Source: Candidatus Nitrosopumilus sp. (lineage in GTDB: Archaea > Thermoproteota > Nitrososphaeria > Nitrososphaerales > Nitrosopumilaceae). Taken from it: 48,903 nt of DNA. The DNA lies in assembly GCA_029881195.1 (NCBI GenBank), contig JAOUNB010000002.1:1-48903 (forward strand). The letters run 5' to 3'. Position numbers and translations under genes: made by a program. The notes beneath the pieces are model-generated. The model was not told the DNA's origin and searched no databases. It saw only the letters and a program-made list of their open reading frames with translations. Within the stretch, counting starts at the first letter, position 1. Every line of letters starts with the position of its first letter. Positions 38,190 through 47,703 of the stretch are shown here, in pieces.

Positions 38190-38654
38190 TTTTCTTTTTA
38201 ATAGAGTCCCACACATAGGACATTCACTTCCAGAAGTATGATTAGTTCTACATCCAGGACAATAATATATCCATTTTCCAACATCTGCAATTCCCTCAGT
38301 CATTATCGGTGAAATTTTTAGCCCAAGACTCCTTGCAACATTTGAAATTGCAAAATCATCACTAATTATCTCACCGTTTAATTCAATACATAATGCAATA
38401 ATTGAAACATCTTGTTTTGATAGTTGTTGATAGTCTCCAGTATTTCTTGCAGCCTTTACTGCTGTCATTGTTGATTCTTTGTCTGGCTCTCTGATTTTCA
38501 ATCTGTTTGTTTCAAGTAAAGTTCCAAGCACATCGTGATTTTTCTTTATGTGTTTAATTTCATCATAAACTAATGATGTCGTATAACAATCATTGGCTGA
38601 TCCAAATGGAACTCCGGCATAAAATGCACTAGCGTCTAAAATTCTAAAATCCAA
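38175..38654 (-). CDS. nob1: Nob1-type endonuclease (PIN domain plus zinc ribbon)
   Basis: RILDASAFYAGVPF; DVSIIALCIELNGEIISDDFAISNVA; YYCPGCRTNHTSGSECPMCG. Confidence 0.88.
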   Translation of the reverse strand: MDFRILDASAFYAGVPFGSANDCYTTSLVYDEIKHIKKNHDVLGTLLETNRLKIREPDKESTMTAVKAARNTGDYQQLSKQDVSIIALCIELNGEIISDDFAISNVARSLGLKISPIMTEGIADVGKWIYYCPGCRTNHTSGSECPMCGTLLKRKLLKR

Positions 38655-39438
38655 GTTTGCTCATTTGCCTCAGTCCACGCTTTTTTAATCTGACAAAGAC
38701 TGCTGGTTTGTTGTATTTTTTGATAATTATTGGTTCTTCATATCCTGCGGTTTTGATTACTTGTGCATCCATTGCAATGTTGCAATCATGAGAACAAATA
38801 ATTTCAATTTTCTCATCTGGAACTACTATTGATGCCAATCTGTAAACTGGCGCAACAGGTGTGATTATTAAAACATTCAAACTCTCATGTAAGATTGGAC
38901 CTCCTAGTGAAAACGAATGACCTGTTGATCCACTTGGAGTTGCAATAATTACTCCGTCCATTTTTTGTTTTACTGTGTCATTTTGAAATTTAATTTCAAT
39001 CTCTGCAGTTTTAGTCAAGTTGACTCTGCTAATATATATCTCATTTAATGCAGGAGGGAATTCTACTCCATCACATGATGCAACAACTCTAATCCTTTTA
39101 TCCAAAAAGAAATTATCTTTTAAAATTTCATTTATCGCATCATCGATTTCTTCAATTGTAATTTCAGCTAAAATTCCTCTGTTTCCACCTACGTTTATAG
39201 TCAAAATTGGTGTCTCGTTTTGAAGATTTCTAAAAACCCTGAGAGTTGTACCATCTCCACCTAGGGTGATAACTAGATCAAGTTTTATTTTTTTTAATTC
39301 TTCTAAATCTTCTATTTTTTTTGCTCCTTCAACATCCACTGGGGAAATTGTATATACTGTGGATTTTTTTGCCAAAAATTTTTTTGCGACATCTCTTGCA
39401 GCTTTCTCTGAATCTTTTGAACCTACTTTACTTACCAC
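38644..39438 (-). CDS. nadK: NAD kinase
   Basis: LVITLGGDGTTLRVFRNLQNETPILTINVGGNRGILAEI; DGVIIATPSGSTGHSFSLGGPIL. GTG start inferred. Confidence 0.92.
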   Translation of the reverse strand: MVSKVGSKDSEKAARDVAKKFLAKKSTVYTISPVDVEGAKKIEDLEELKKIKLDLVITLGGDGTTLRVFRNLQNETPILTINVGGNRGILAEITIEEIDDAINEILKDNFFLDKRIRVVASCDGVEFPPALNEIYISRVNLTKTAEIEIKFQNDTVKQKMDGVIIATPSGSTGHSFSLGGPILHESLNVLIITPVAPVYRLASIVVPDEKIEIICSHDCNIAMDAQVIKTAGYEEPIIIKKYNKPAVFVRLKKRGLRQMSKLGF

Positions 39439-39551
39439 TGCAACTTTTTGAAACTTTAAGCAGTTCTACTATTTTTATTGTACTTAAAAATGATATTTTT
39501 AGAGATTTTTGGAAAAAAACAAATAAGTATGAACACAATAGTAAAAACAGC

Positions 39552-40397
39552 ATGAGTTACGCACATCCTGAAGTTTTAGTTGATACTGAATGGGTATCGC
39601 AAAACCCTCCAAACGAAAATAGAAAACTAATTGAAGTTGACTATGATCCTGTTAATGGATATGAAAAAGGCCACATTAATGGCGCAACTCTGATTTGGTG
39701 GAAACGCGACATTAACGATCCAGTTACAAGAGACATAATTAGCAAAAAACAGTTTGAGGCTTTAATGGCTAAAAATGGGGTTACTGCTGACACTGAAGTA
39801 ATTCTTTATGGTGATTTTAACAATTGGTTTGCAGCCTTTGTTTTCTGGGTTTTCAAAATCTATGGTCATGAAAATCTCAAAATAATGGATGGCGGTCGAA
39901 AGAAATGGGAATTAGAAAATAAAGGTTACACTACTGATGAGCCTCAATTATCATCAACAAAATACGTTGCACAACCTCCAGATGAAGGACTTAGAGCATA
40001 CCTCTTTGATGTAAGTCGGGCATTAGACAAAGAAGACACTGTAATGGTTGATGTTAGATCTCCTGCAGAGTTTACTGGTCAAATTACTGCTCCACCAGAA
40101 TATCCAATGGAACATGCACAAAGAGGTGGACATATTCCAGGTGCAAATAATATTCCTTGGGCATCAGCAGTAAATGACACTGATGGAACCTTCAAAACAG
40201 TAGAAGAATTACGACAAAACTATGAGCCAAAAGGTGTAACTCCGGATAAAGATGTAATTTGTTATTGCAGGATTGGGGAAAGATCTTCTCACAGTTGGTT
40301 TGTTCTAAAATATCTACTTGGATATCCAAAGGTTCGAAACTATGATGGCTCTTGGACTGAATGGGGTAATATGATCGGAAATCCTGTGGAAAAATAA
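39552..40397 (+). CDS. Thiosulfate sulfurtransferase (rhodanese)
   Basis: MSYAHPEVLVDTEWVSQNP...CYCRIGERSSHSWFVLKYLLGYPKVRNYDGSWTEWGN. ATG 39552 preferred to the track start at 39321. Confidence 0.92.
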   Translation: MSYAHPEVLVDTEWVSQNPPNENRKLIEVDYDPVNGYEKGHINGATLIWWKRDINDPVTRDIISKKQFEALMAKNGVTADTEVILYGDFNNWFAAFVFWVFKIYGHENLKIMDGGRKKWELENKGYTTDEPQLSSTKYVAQPPDEGLRAYLFDVSRALDKEDTVMVDVRSPAEFTGQITAPPEYPMEHAQRGGHIPGANNIPWASAVNDTDGTFKTVEELRQNYEPKGVTPDKDVICYCRIGERSSHSWFVLKYLLGYPKVRNYDGSWTEWGNMIGNPVEK

Positions 40398-40398
40398 A

Positions 40399-40707
40399 TT
40401 GCTACTAGACCTTCCAATTCTTGAGAAAGGCAATTTTTATTTTATCAAAGATGGCAACACTCATTTTATTTTAGAAGATAAAACAAAACGTGGCTTAACA
40501 ATAAAAGAGACATCAATTGATGAAAAATTAAAGGTCAAAGCAGACAAGGGTATGATTCATGATCTGGACGGTATTGGACACTGGGTAGTGATTAGGTGGT
40601 ATTTTTCAAAGGATTCACACGATCTATCCAAAGTTTTAGAGCATGCAGAAGCCATGGAAAAAAAATATGCTGAACTAAGAGAATTAACGTGTCCAGATGA
40701 TGACTAA
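40399..40707 (+). CDS. Hypothetical protein
   Basis: 102-aa ORF (TTG start) immediately after the rhodanese gene. Confidence 0.65.
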   Translation: MLLDLPILEKGNFYFIKDGNTHFILEDKTKRGLTIKETSIDEKLKVKADKGMIHDLDGIGHWVVIRWYFSKDSHDLSKVLEHAEAMEKKYAELRELTCPDDD

Positions 40708-40743
40708 TAACCTTTTTAAATAAAATCGAATCATCAAAGTCAT

Positions 40744-41691
40744 ATGTCTTTACTTTTAAAAGATCGAGTTTATTCCATGGAGGCGCCAACTGCAAAACGT
40801 GGTGTCTATCCTTTACATGGTTACAAACTTGGATTATACCGCTTACCAATTAAACTAGAAGATCCTGTTGAACTAAAGTCTGTCCATGACGGTCTTAAAA
40901 AAGCATTTGAAATGGATATGTATGCTGATAGAATTTACGCAACATATCGTTGGAAGGAGCAAAATATGGATGATGTTGATGCTAAAGGCTATGAAGAAGT
41001 TGAACTTTCAGTTACAGTAGAAATTGTTACAGGAGAAGTAGTTGATATTATTTATCAAATATTTCCAATTGAAAAGTTTGGTGATCCAAACTGGGTCAAA
41101 GACTATAGGAAGAAAGCAGATCATTTTGCAAAAATGGTAATTGATACTATTTTACGTAACACCATCTTAGCAGATAAGATGATTTCTTATTTAGCAAAAA
41201 CTGAAAAGATTTCTGAGGTTGCTGCAATTCAAAAACTAGAAGAACTAACACCTTTGGCTAAAATTGTTCTTGGCGCAAAACCAAAACCTGTTGAAGCAAA
41301 AGAAGATGATGTTGAAGATGATGATGCAGATATTGAAATCCCAGACGGTGCAAAACCAGGACCCATTGATGTTGAATACAAATCTAAGATGAAACCTTCT
41401 ACTCCATATGAAGCACCAGAGCACACAATCAAAACATGGGGCAGAAAGGGTACAAGCAATGGCATCATGGGCGTTTGGGGGGAATTTGTGTCAGTAGATT
41501 ATGATATTTGTATTGCAGACGGTGGATGTATTGAAGCATGTCCAGTTGGTGTCTATGAGTGGTTGGACACTCCTGGAAATCCAGCGTCTGACAAGAAACC
41601 TTTGATGTCAAAAGAGCCGGATTGTATCTTTTGTCTTGCATGTGAAGGTGTATGTCCACCACAAGCAATCAAGATCTTTGAGCAAAAATAA
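40744..41691 (+). CDS. Protein with C-terminal two-cluster ferredoxin domain and unknown N-terminal domain
   Basis: CIADGGCIEACPVGVYEW...CIFCLACEGVCPPQAIKIF cluster motifs; about 240-aa N-terminal extension without a recognised family. Confidence 0.88.
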   Translation: MSLLLKDRVYSMEAPTAKRGVYPLHGYKLGLYRLPIKLEDPVELKSVHDGLKKAFEMDMYADRIYATYRWKEQNMDDVDAKGYEEVELSVTVEIVTGEVVDIIYQIFPIEKFGDPNWVKDYRKKADHFAKMVIDTILRNTILADKMISYLAKTEKISEVAAIQKLEELTPLAKIVLGAKPKPVEAKEDDVEDDDADIEIPDGAKPGPIDVEYKSKMKPSTPYEAPEHTIKTWGRKGTSNGIMGVWGEFVSVDYDICIADGGCIEACPVGVYEWLDTPGNPASDKKPLMSKEPDCIFCLACEGVCPPQAIKIFEQK

Positions 41692-41742
41692 TCCTTTATT
41701 GCAACTATAAATAGCGATTAATCATTTCGTGAGACTAGGGAT

Positions 41743-43809
41743 ATGGCAATCAATCCTTTCACTCAGTTTGTTTTTGATCTATTCATTCTATCAGCTATTA
41801 TTATTACTGCATATACATGCAATTTTTACTATCTGGCATTTCTTTCAAGAAAAAGAAAAGATGTTCTTACCACTACTGATTGGGGAAATCCATCAATCAC
41901 AATTCAACTCCCAATATATAACGAAAAGTATGTTGCAAAAAGATTGGTAGATGCAGTTTGCAATTTGGATTATCCAAAAGACAAAATGAGAATAATGGTG
42001 TTGGATGATTCTGATGATGATACCGTTGATTTACTTGAAACCGCAGTTAACGATTACAAAAATCAAGGATTTCAAATAGAACATGTTCGACGTGGAACAA
42101 GAAGCGGATACAAAGCAGGAGCACTAAAACATGCAATGAAGACAACTGATACCGAACTTGTTGCAATTTTTGATGCTGACTTTATTCCTCCAACATGGTT
42201 TCTCAAACGAGCAATCCCTCACTTTACAAATTCAAAGATTGGTCTTGTTCAATGTCGCTGGGGACATGTAAATGAAAATTACTCTGCAATTACGCAAGCA
42301 CAAGCATTAAGTCTTGACTTTCATTTTCTTATAGAACAAAAAGCAAAAAGTAATTCACATCTGTTTATGAATTTCAATGGCACTGCAGGTATATGGAGAT
42401 GTGATTGCATTGAAGATGCAGGAGGATGGCATACTGCAACCCTGGTTGAAGATCTTGATCTAAGTTATCGGGCACAAATGAAAGGATGGAAATGTTTATT
42501 CTTGCCTGACATTGTAGTTGATGCAGAACTTCCTGTGCAGATGAATGCTGCAAAAAGACAACAATTTCGTTGGGCAAAAGGCTCTATTCAATGCGCGATA
42601 AAATTACTTACTGATATTGCACTAAAACGTAAAGTTGCGATTGAGGCAAAGGTTCAGGCATTCATTCAACTAACTCGTCATATTGTTTATCCATTAATGC
42701 TGATACAATTTTTGGCATTACCAATTTTATTGGCAGGACAAGTTAATCTTTACGTAATTAGCTTTCTTCCTGCAATAACTATTGCAACATATCTTGCAAT
42801 GGGGCCTGGAGCATACATCATGATCATGCAAAGTATGTATCAAAAGTCTTGGAAATCTAAAGCCAAGATACTTCCTGCATTATTAATTTACAATGCCGGA
42901 ATGTCTGTGAACAATACGGTTGCAGTATTTGATGCAGTAATTGGAAAGAAAAATGAATTTCTTAGAACTCCAAAATATGGTGTCCTAAAAACAAAAGATG
43001 ATTGGAAAGACAATGCATACAATTTACCTTTCTCACAAGTTACACTGCTTGAGATCTTTTTTGGTGTATATGGGGTAATGGGAATTTTTATTGCAATTTT
43101 CTCAAATAATCCTATCTTTGTTCCAATAATTGGACTTCAGACTACAGGATTTTTTTATATTGCATGCATGAGTTTGTCTCATACTAGGTTTAAAAGAAAT
43201 AAATCAAGTAAATCTCCTCCACAAACCAAGAAGGAAAAAATGGCAAATACTGTTTACAAACTTTCTATGATTGGAATTGTAGGGATAATTATTTTTGGCG
43301 GATTTATGGCAATTTATGGTTACAATGCTGATATTTACCCTCTGGACAGGATTAGAGGGCATCTTGATGGAGTTATAGGCTCATCTGATCCTGAAGTAAT
43401 AAAGAGTCATCTGTTGATAATTCAAGAAGATCTAAAACTTGTAATGGATCATGTGCCTGAAACTACAGATGCAAATGGTGAGATTATTTCTAAAAACCCA
43501 GTTTGGATATTCGCTACAGAATCTACAAATTTACTTAGAATACAAAATGATGTGAATACAATGGTTGCAAGTATTGAGAAAATTTCAACTGTCCCAAAAG
43601 ATAGTTCTGCATATCATACAGGAATGCTTGATGTTAACAGCAGAGCATTATCTTTGAAAACTAATATCATGGATGCTACTCCCTACATGTACGTAAGTGT
43701 TGCAAATATTATGTTTGGTACAATTTGGATTGCAGCAATTTTGGGAATATTTGCTGCATTAAAGAAAAAGAAACAACAATTCAAAGAAATGGATGGAGTT
43801 GGAGTTTAA
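41743..43809 (+). CDS. Family 2 (BcsA-like) membrane glycosyltransferase with large C-terminal extracytoplasmic segment
   Basis: TIQLPIYNEKYVAKRLVDAVCNLDYP; DDSDDD; FDADFIPP; TLVEDLDLSYRAQ; QQFRWAKGSIQC (QxxRW). Confidence 0.93.
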   Translation: MAINPFTQFVFDLFILSAIIITAYTCNFYYLAFLSRKRKDVLTTTDWGNPSITIQLPIYNEKYVAKRLVDAVCNLDYPKDKMRIMVLDDSDDDTVDLLETAVNDYKNQGFQIEHVRRGTRSGYKAGALKHAMKTTDTELVAIFDADFIPPTWFLKRAIPHFTNSKIGLVQCRWGHVNENYSAITQAQALSLDFHFLIEQKAKSNSHLFMNFNGTAGIWRCDCIEDAGGWHTATLVEDLDLSYRAQMKGWKCLFLPDIVVDAELPVQMNAAKRQQFRWAKGSIQCAIKLLTDIALKRKVAIEAKVQAFIQLTRHIVYPLMLIQFLALPILLAGQVNLYVISFLPAITIATYLAMGPGAYIMIMQSMYQKSWKSKAKILPALLIYNAGMSVNNTVAVFDAVIGKKNEFLRTPKYGVLKTKDDWKDNAYNLPFSQVTLLEIFFGVYGVMGIFIAIFSNNPIFVPIIGLQTTGFFYIACMSLSHTRFKRNKSSKSPPQTKKEKMANTVYKLSMIGIVGIIIFGGFMAIYGYNADIYPLDRIRGHLDGVIGSSDPEVIKSHLLIIQEDLKLVMDHVPETTDANGEIISKNPVWIFATESTNLLRIQNDVNTMVASIEKISTVPKDSSAYHTGMLDVNSRALSLKTNIMDATPYMYVSVANIMFGTIWIAAILGIFAALKKKKQQFKEMDGVGV

Positions 43810-45332
43810 GAAATATTAAGATCCTTTCTTAGTTCATCTACTGCTCTAATTCCATAAATGTCTCTTACTTGTTGAACTCTAATTGTTTCTTTTAACATGT
43901 CTCTACCTATTGCATTAGTCAAAATTGAATAGACATCGCTGAATCGAATTTCCCACCTGTCAGCACAATCTAAAATTTTACTTACTGCCCACTGTCTTAC
44001 TTCTTGAGGTAATGGAATCTTTTCACCAGATTCTATTGAAGTTCTATCAAATAGATTTACAATGTCTGCGGTTTGTGCTGCCATATTTTCAATGTCTTTT
44101 AATTCTCCATACTTTGATTCAGTATTCATTCTGACATTTGATTGATATTCTGAAAGTTTCAACAACACCATCATCTCTTTTGATGAATCACTCGTTGCCT
44201 TGTTTGTGACATTTCTGATTGATTGCATCTCTTCAAATAACTTATCTGATTTTTTATGAAATTCTGCAGTTGACGCGTCTTGTCTTTTTAGGATGTCTGA
44301 AGCTGAGGCTATTTTTTGCTCTATGCTATTTGTTTTATCAAAGACATTTTGCTTAAAATTTGAAATGTCTTCTTGAACTGATTTGAGTCCCTCACCAACA
44401 AATGCTGTAGAGTCTGCTCTTTTTGACAACCCTGTAACTTCAGTCTCAATTTTATCTATTTTACCTCCCAAATCTCTCATTGTTTGTATGCTTAGATTCT
44501 CAGCAGATTTTGCGTTGACAGATATTGTTTCAAATTGTTGCTTGAGTCCATCAATTACTCCTCCTAGGGAATCAATTTTTGATGCTTTTGAAGAAATTGA
44601 ATCAATTGTAACTTTGATTGCCTCAAGTTCTGCATTGAGTTCTGTTGTCGAAATTATATCTTTTGTAATTCTTTCAAATTCTTGTTTGAGGCTTTGTACA
44701 ATTTGATTTCCAGTATCTAGTTTTGCCGTTTTAACTGAGATTTCATCAAGATTGTTCTTTAGTTTGTTTATTTCAGAACCAATTTCTAAAAACGAATCTG
44801 TTTTTCCAGAAACTTTTCTGAGATCATCTCTTACTTCATCAATTCTCTGGGCAATTTTTATTATCATTTGAGAATTGTTCTTAATTGAATTCATACTGTC
44901 TTGCACTTGTTGAGATATTTCTTGAGGCTTTGTTGTTTTTTGAATCTCCGAAATTTTATTTATTTCATCTTGTAGTTTTACGGTCTGATCGTTAATTTTG
45001 CTTACTATGTTGGATTGAGCTCTTACTTGATTTAATCCTGCATACAGTTTTTGGGTATCCTCTTCTATAATGTTGATTTGTTTTGATTGTTTTTGAATGT
45101 GCTCTAATGTTGATGTTAATGTATCAATCATTTCTTTCATTGATAGTAGCACTTTTTGGTTTTCTCCAAAAATTTTTGACATGATTTTGATCTCTTTTTG
45201 TAATGTCTTGTTAGAATCTGAAACTGATGCTACTTTCTTTAGTAATGCTAATGGCGTTGGTTCTTTTGTGATTTTTTTTATAACTTTTTTTGATTGTGCA
45301 GATGTTTTTTTCTTCGTAGTTTTGTCTGCCAT
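43806..45332 (-). CDS. Long soluble coiled-coil protein
   Basis: 508-aa ORF, heptad-like throughout (Ile/Leu/Lys/Glu/Gln); Lys-rich N-terminus; no TM segment; distinct C-terminal domain. Confidence 0.85.
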   Translation of the reverse strand: MADKTTKKKTSAQSKKVIKKITKEPTPLALLKKVASVSDSNKTLQKEIKIMSKIFGENQKVLLSMKEMIDTLTSTLEHIQKQSKQINIIEEDTQKLYAGLNQVRAQSNIVSKINDQTVKLQDEINKISEIQKTTKPQEISQQVQDSMNSIKNNSQMIIKIAQRIDEVRDDLRKVSGKTDSFLEIGSEINKLKNNLDEISVKTAKLDTGNQIVQSLKQEFERITKDIISTTELNAELEAIKVTIDSISSKASKIDSLGGVIDGLKQQFETISVNAKSAENLSIQTMRDLGGKIDKIETEVTGLSKRADSTAFVGEGLKSVQEDISNFKQNVFDKTNSIEQKIASASDILKRQDASTAEFHKKSDKLFEEMQSIRNVTNKATSDSSKEMMVLLKLSEYQSNVRMNTESKYGELKDIENMAAQTADIVNLFDRTSIESGEKIPLPQEVRQWAVSKILDCADRWEIRFSDVYSILTNAIGRDMLKETIRVQQVRDIYGIRAVDELRKDLNIS

Positions 45333-45498
45333 ATATAGTCAATTAAAAAATGATGATAAAAAAGTTGGGTCTAAAATAAAGAATGTAGAGTTACTTGTTT
45401 ACAACAGTTGGTTCGTGCAGTAACTCATGAAAGGTTTTCTCGGCTAATCCATTTGCTGTCTCGATAAACCCTCTTGTACAATATTCACATTGGATCAT

Positions 45499-45523
45499 AT
45501 AGTACGGTATAGTACCGTACTAT
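45499..45523. promoter_or_regulatory. Perfect 11-bp inverted repeat with 3-nt spacer
   Basis: atagtacggta-tag-taccgtactat. Confidence 0.7.
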
Positions 45524-45747
45524 TAATTCTAGGGTGATTATGACGTAACCTATGATGCAGTCAGATACCCCAGGTCATTTCTCTACATATTATTCAGATG
45601 ACCTAATCATCACTCTGCAGAATTGTTATGATGAATGATCATAAAGAGGTTAATGATATAATTATCGAGCCTATTTTCAATTATTTGTAATTTATCACAG
45701 AATTTTTAGTTGGAAATTATTTTTAAATATATTAATCCAATGAAAAT

Positions 45748-47076
45748 ATGCAAAATATTTTACTTCAATTAGATACTCATGAAATTCAAAGTTCTCTTAA
45801 TACGACTGTTACTAGTTTAATTGAACAGATTACTCCTGAACTTCCTCATGCCACATTTGTCACTGATTTGGCATTTATCATGATAATAGGTGCCATAGTT
45901 ACTTTGGCTTTTTTTAAAATTAGGCAGCCGCTCATCATTGGTTATCTTTTTGCTGGAATGCTTATTGGTCCTCTCTCCCCCTTTTGGTCTTGGGTATTGC
46001 CTGAAGGTGCTCCGTCCACTGATGCATTGGGAGGTGTTGGAATACTATCTAATATTTCTGCATTGAATCTTTTTGCTGAAATTGGTGTAATTTTACTTCT
46101 TTTTGTAATTGGGATTGAGTTTCCATATGCCAAAATTAAAAGTATTGGTAAAGTGGCTGTAGGAGTTGGAACATTAGGATTGTTTTCAACATTAGGTGTT
46201 GTATTTTATACTGCAACTGTATTGGGTCTGGGATTTCTTGACGCATTGTTCATTTCAGCAGCATTGTCTATTTCGAGTACTGCTATCATTGTTAAAATTT
46301 TAGAGGAATTGGGAAGAATCAAAAATGAATCTTCTATTCTTGTTTTAGGAATTTTGATTGTAGAGGATATAGTCGCAGTTATTCTGATTTCATCTTTACA
46401 ATCAATTGCACTAGTCGGAACCATATCTATTGAGTCAGTTTTAATAATTATATTGGTCGCATCTGGCCTTATAGTCGGAACATTCACAATTGGAATCAGA
46501 ATAATTCCACGATTAATTGATAAGGTTGCAGCAGCTGAGCATCGCGAAATTTTATTGCTTAGCGTTTTAGGTGTATGTTTTGGTTATGCATTACTTGCAA
46601 ACATTGTTGGATTATCTGTTGCAATTGGTGCATTTTTGGCAGGGGTGTTAGTAGCAGAATCAAAATCTGCTGAAGTTGCAAAATTACTTTCCAGTCCAAT
46701 CAAAGACATGTTTGTAGCAATTTTCTTTATTTCAGTTGGTGCATTGATGGATGTGTCTGAACTTGAAAATTATATTTTAATTGCAATTGTTCTGATAGCC
46801 GTTGCTACCGGAATGAAGTTTGGTGGGAATCTGATTGGAAATTTCATCTTTCGGCAAAGACGTGGTAAAACAATACGTTCGGCATTTACATTAGCTGCCC
46901 CAAGAGGGGAATTCTCCATCGTAATTGTAAAAATTGGGGTGGATATAGGATCTGTGAGTGCTTTCTTGTTCCCATTAATAGGCATAATTTCTATAATCAC
47001 TGCATTTATTTCTCCATTTTTAGTAAAGACCGGAGATAAAATAATATCCGTAATAGAGGAAAAGAAAGATGTCTGA
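45748..47076 (+). CDS. CPA2/Kef-type cation:proton antiporter membrane protein
   Basis: Multi-TM; RQPLIIGYLFAGMLIGP; GVILLLFVIGIEF; ALSISSTAIIVKILEELG; LVAESKSAEVAKLLSSPIKDMFVAIFFISVGALMD. Confidence 0.92.
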   Translation: MQNILLQLDTHEIQSSLNTTVTSLIEQITPELPHATFVTDLAFIMIIGAIVTLAFFKIRQPLIIGYLFAGMLIGPLSPFWSWVLPEGAPSTDALGGVGILSNISALNLFAEIGVILLLFVIGIEFPYAKIKSIGKVAVGVGTLGLFSTLGVVFYTATVLGLGFLDALFISAALSISSTAIIVKILEELGRIKNESSILVLGILIVEDIVAVILISSLQSIALVGTISIESVLIIILVASGLIVGTFTIGIRIIPRLIDKVAAAEHREILLLSVLGVCFGYALLANIVGLSVAIGAFLAGVLVAESKSAEVAKLLSSPIKDMFVAIFFISVGALMDVSELENYILIAIVLIAVATGMKFGGNLIGNFIFRQRRGKTIRSAFTLAAPRGEFSIVIVKIGVDIGSVSAFLFPLIGIISIITAFISPFLVKTGDKIISVIEEKKDV

Positions 47077-47500
47077 TGAACTAAAAAAACTAATGAAAGA
47101 AGCGCATGAAGGAATCAACACTTTTGATTTTGATGGTAAAAGAACACCATGTATCATGATTGAAGAAAAAAAATTTGATAATATACTTGCAAAGGTTGCA
47201 GGACAATCTTTGTCTATTAACACTGATCTTAATATCTTGCAAGATGGATTGGGCAATGTCTTCGTTGAGGTTGTTTTGACATTTTCTAAAGGAAATATTG
47301 TTGAGACGTTTATGATTAATGCAAAAATTCATCTTGATTTTTTCGAAATCCTTGCAAACACATCCATGTTTGCATTATCTTCTCCCCAATCAAATTATGG
47401 AAAAGATAACATCTTGATGATTCAGCTACCTCGTCCAGAAAAAGCTCAAGATGCATTAGAAATTATTAATGATGCATTAATTCCAAAAAGTCAAAAATAA
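47069..47500 (+). CDS. Hypothetical protein, likely translationally coupled to the antiporter gene
   Basis: 143-aa ORF overlapping the antiporter stop by 8 nt. Confidence 0.8.
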   Translation: MSDELKKLMKEAHEGINTFDFDGKRTPCIMIEEKKFDNILAKVAGQSLSINTDLNILQDGLGNVFVEVVLTFSKGNIVETFMINAKIHLDFFEILANTSMFALSSPQSNYGKDNILMIQLPRPEKAQDALEIINDALIPKSQK

Positions 47501-47651
47501 GCGGTGTAGTTATCGGGATTTGAAGTCAAATCAATAGTTTAATGTCGCAATAGAATTCAGAGACAAACCAAAGTAAGAATTCGTCTCTAGAGTTTTGAAT
47601 ATCTCTCATTTCTAAAGAGAAGAAGGAATAATCTTTGGCAGTAGCTTATTT

Positions 47652-47669
47652 GTTAGCTTAGAAGCTAAC
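47652..47669. promoter_or_regulatory. Perfect 8-bp inverted repeat with 2-nt spacer in leader of the protease gene
   Basis: gttagctt-ag-aagctaac. Confidence 0.6.
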
Positions 47670-47703
47670 GTGATTTTAAGTAAACAGGAGACAAACCAAT
47701 GCA

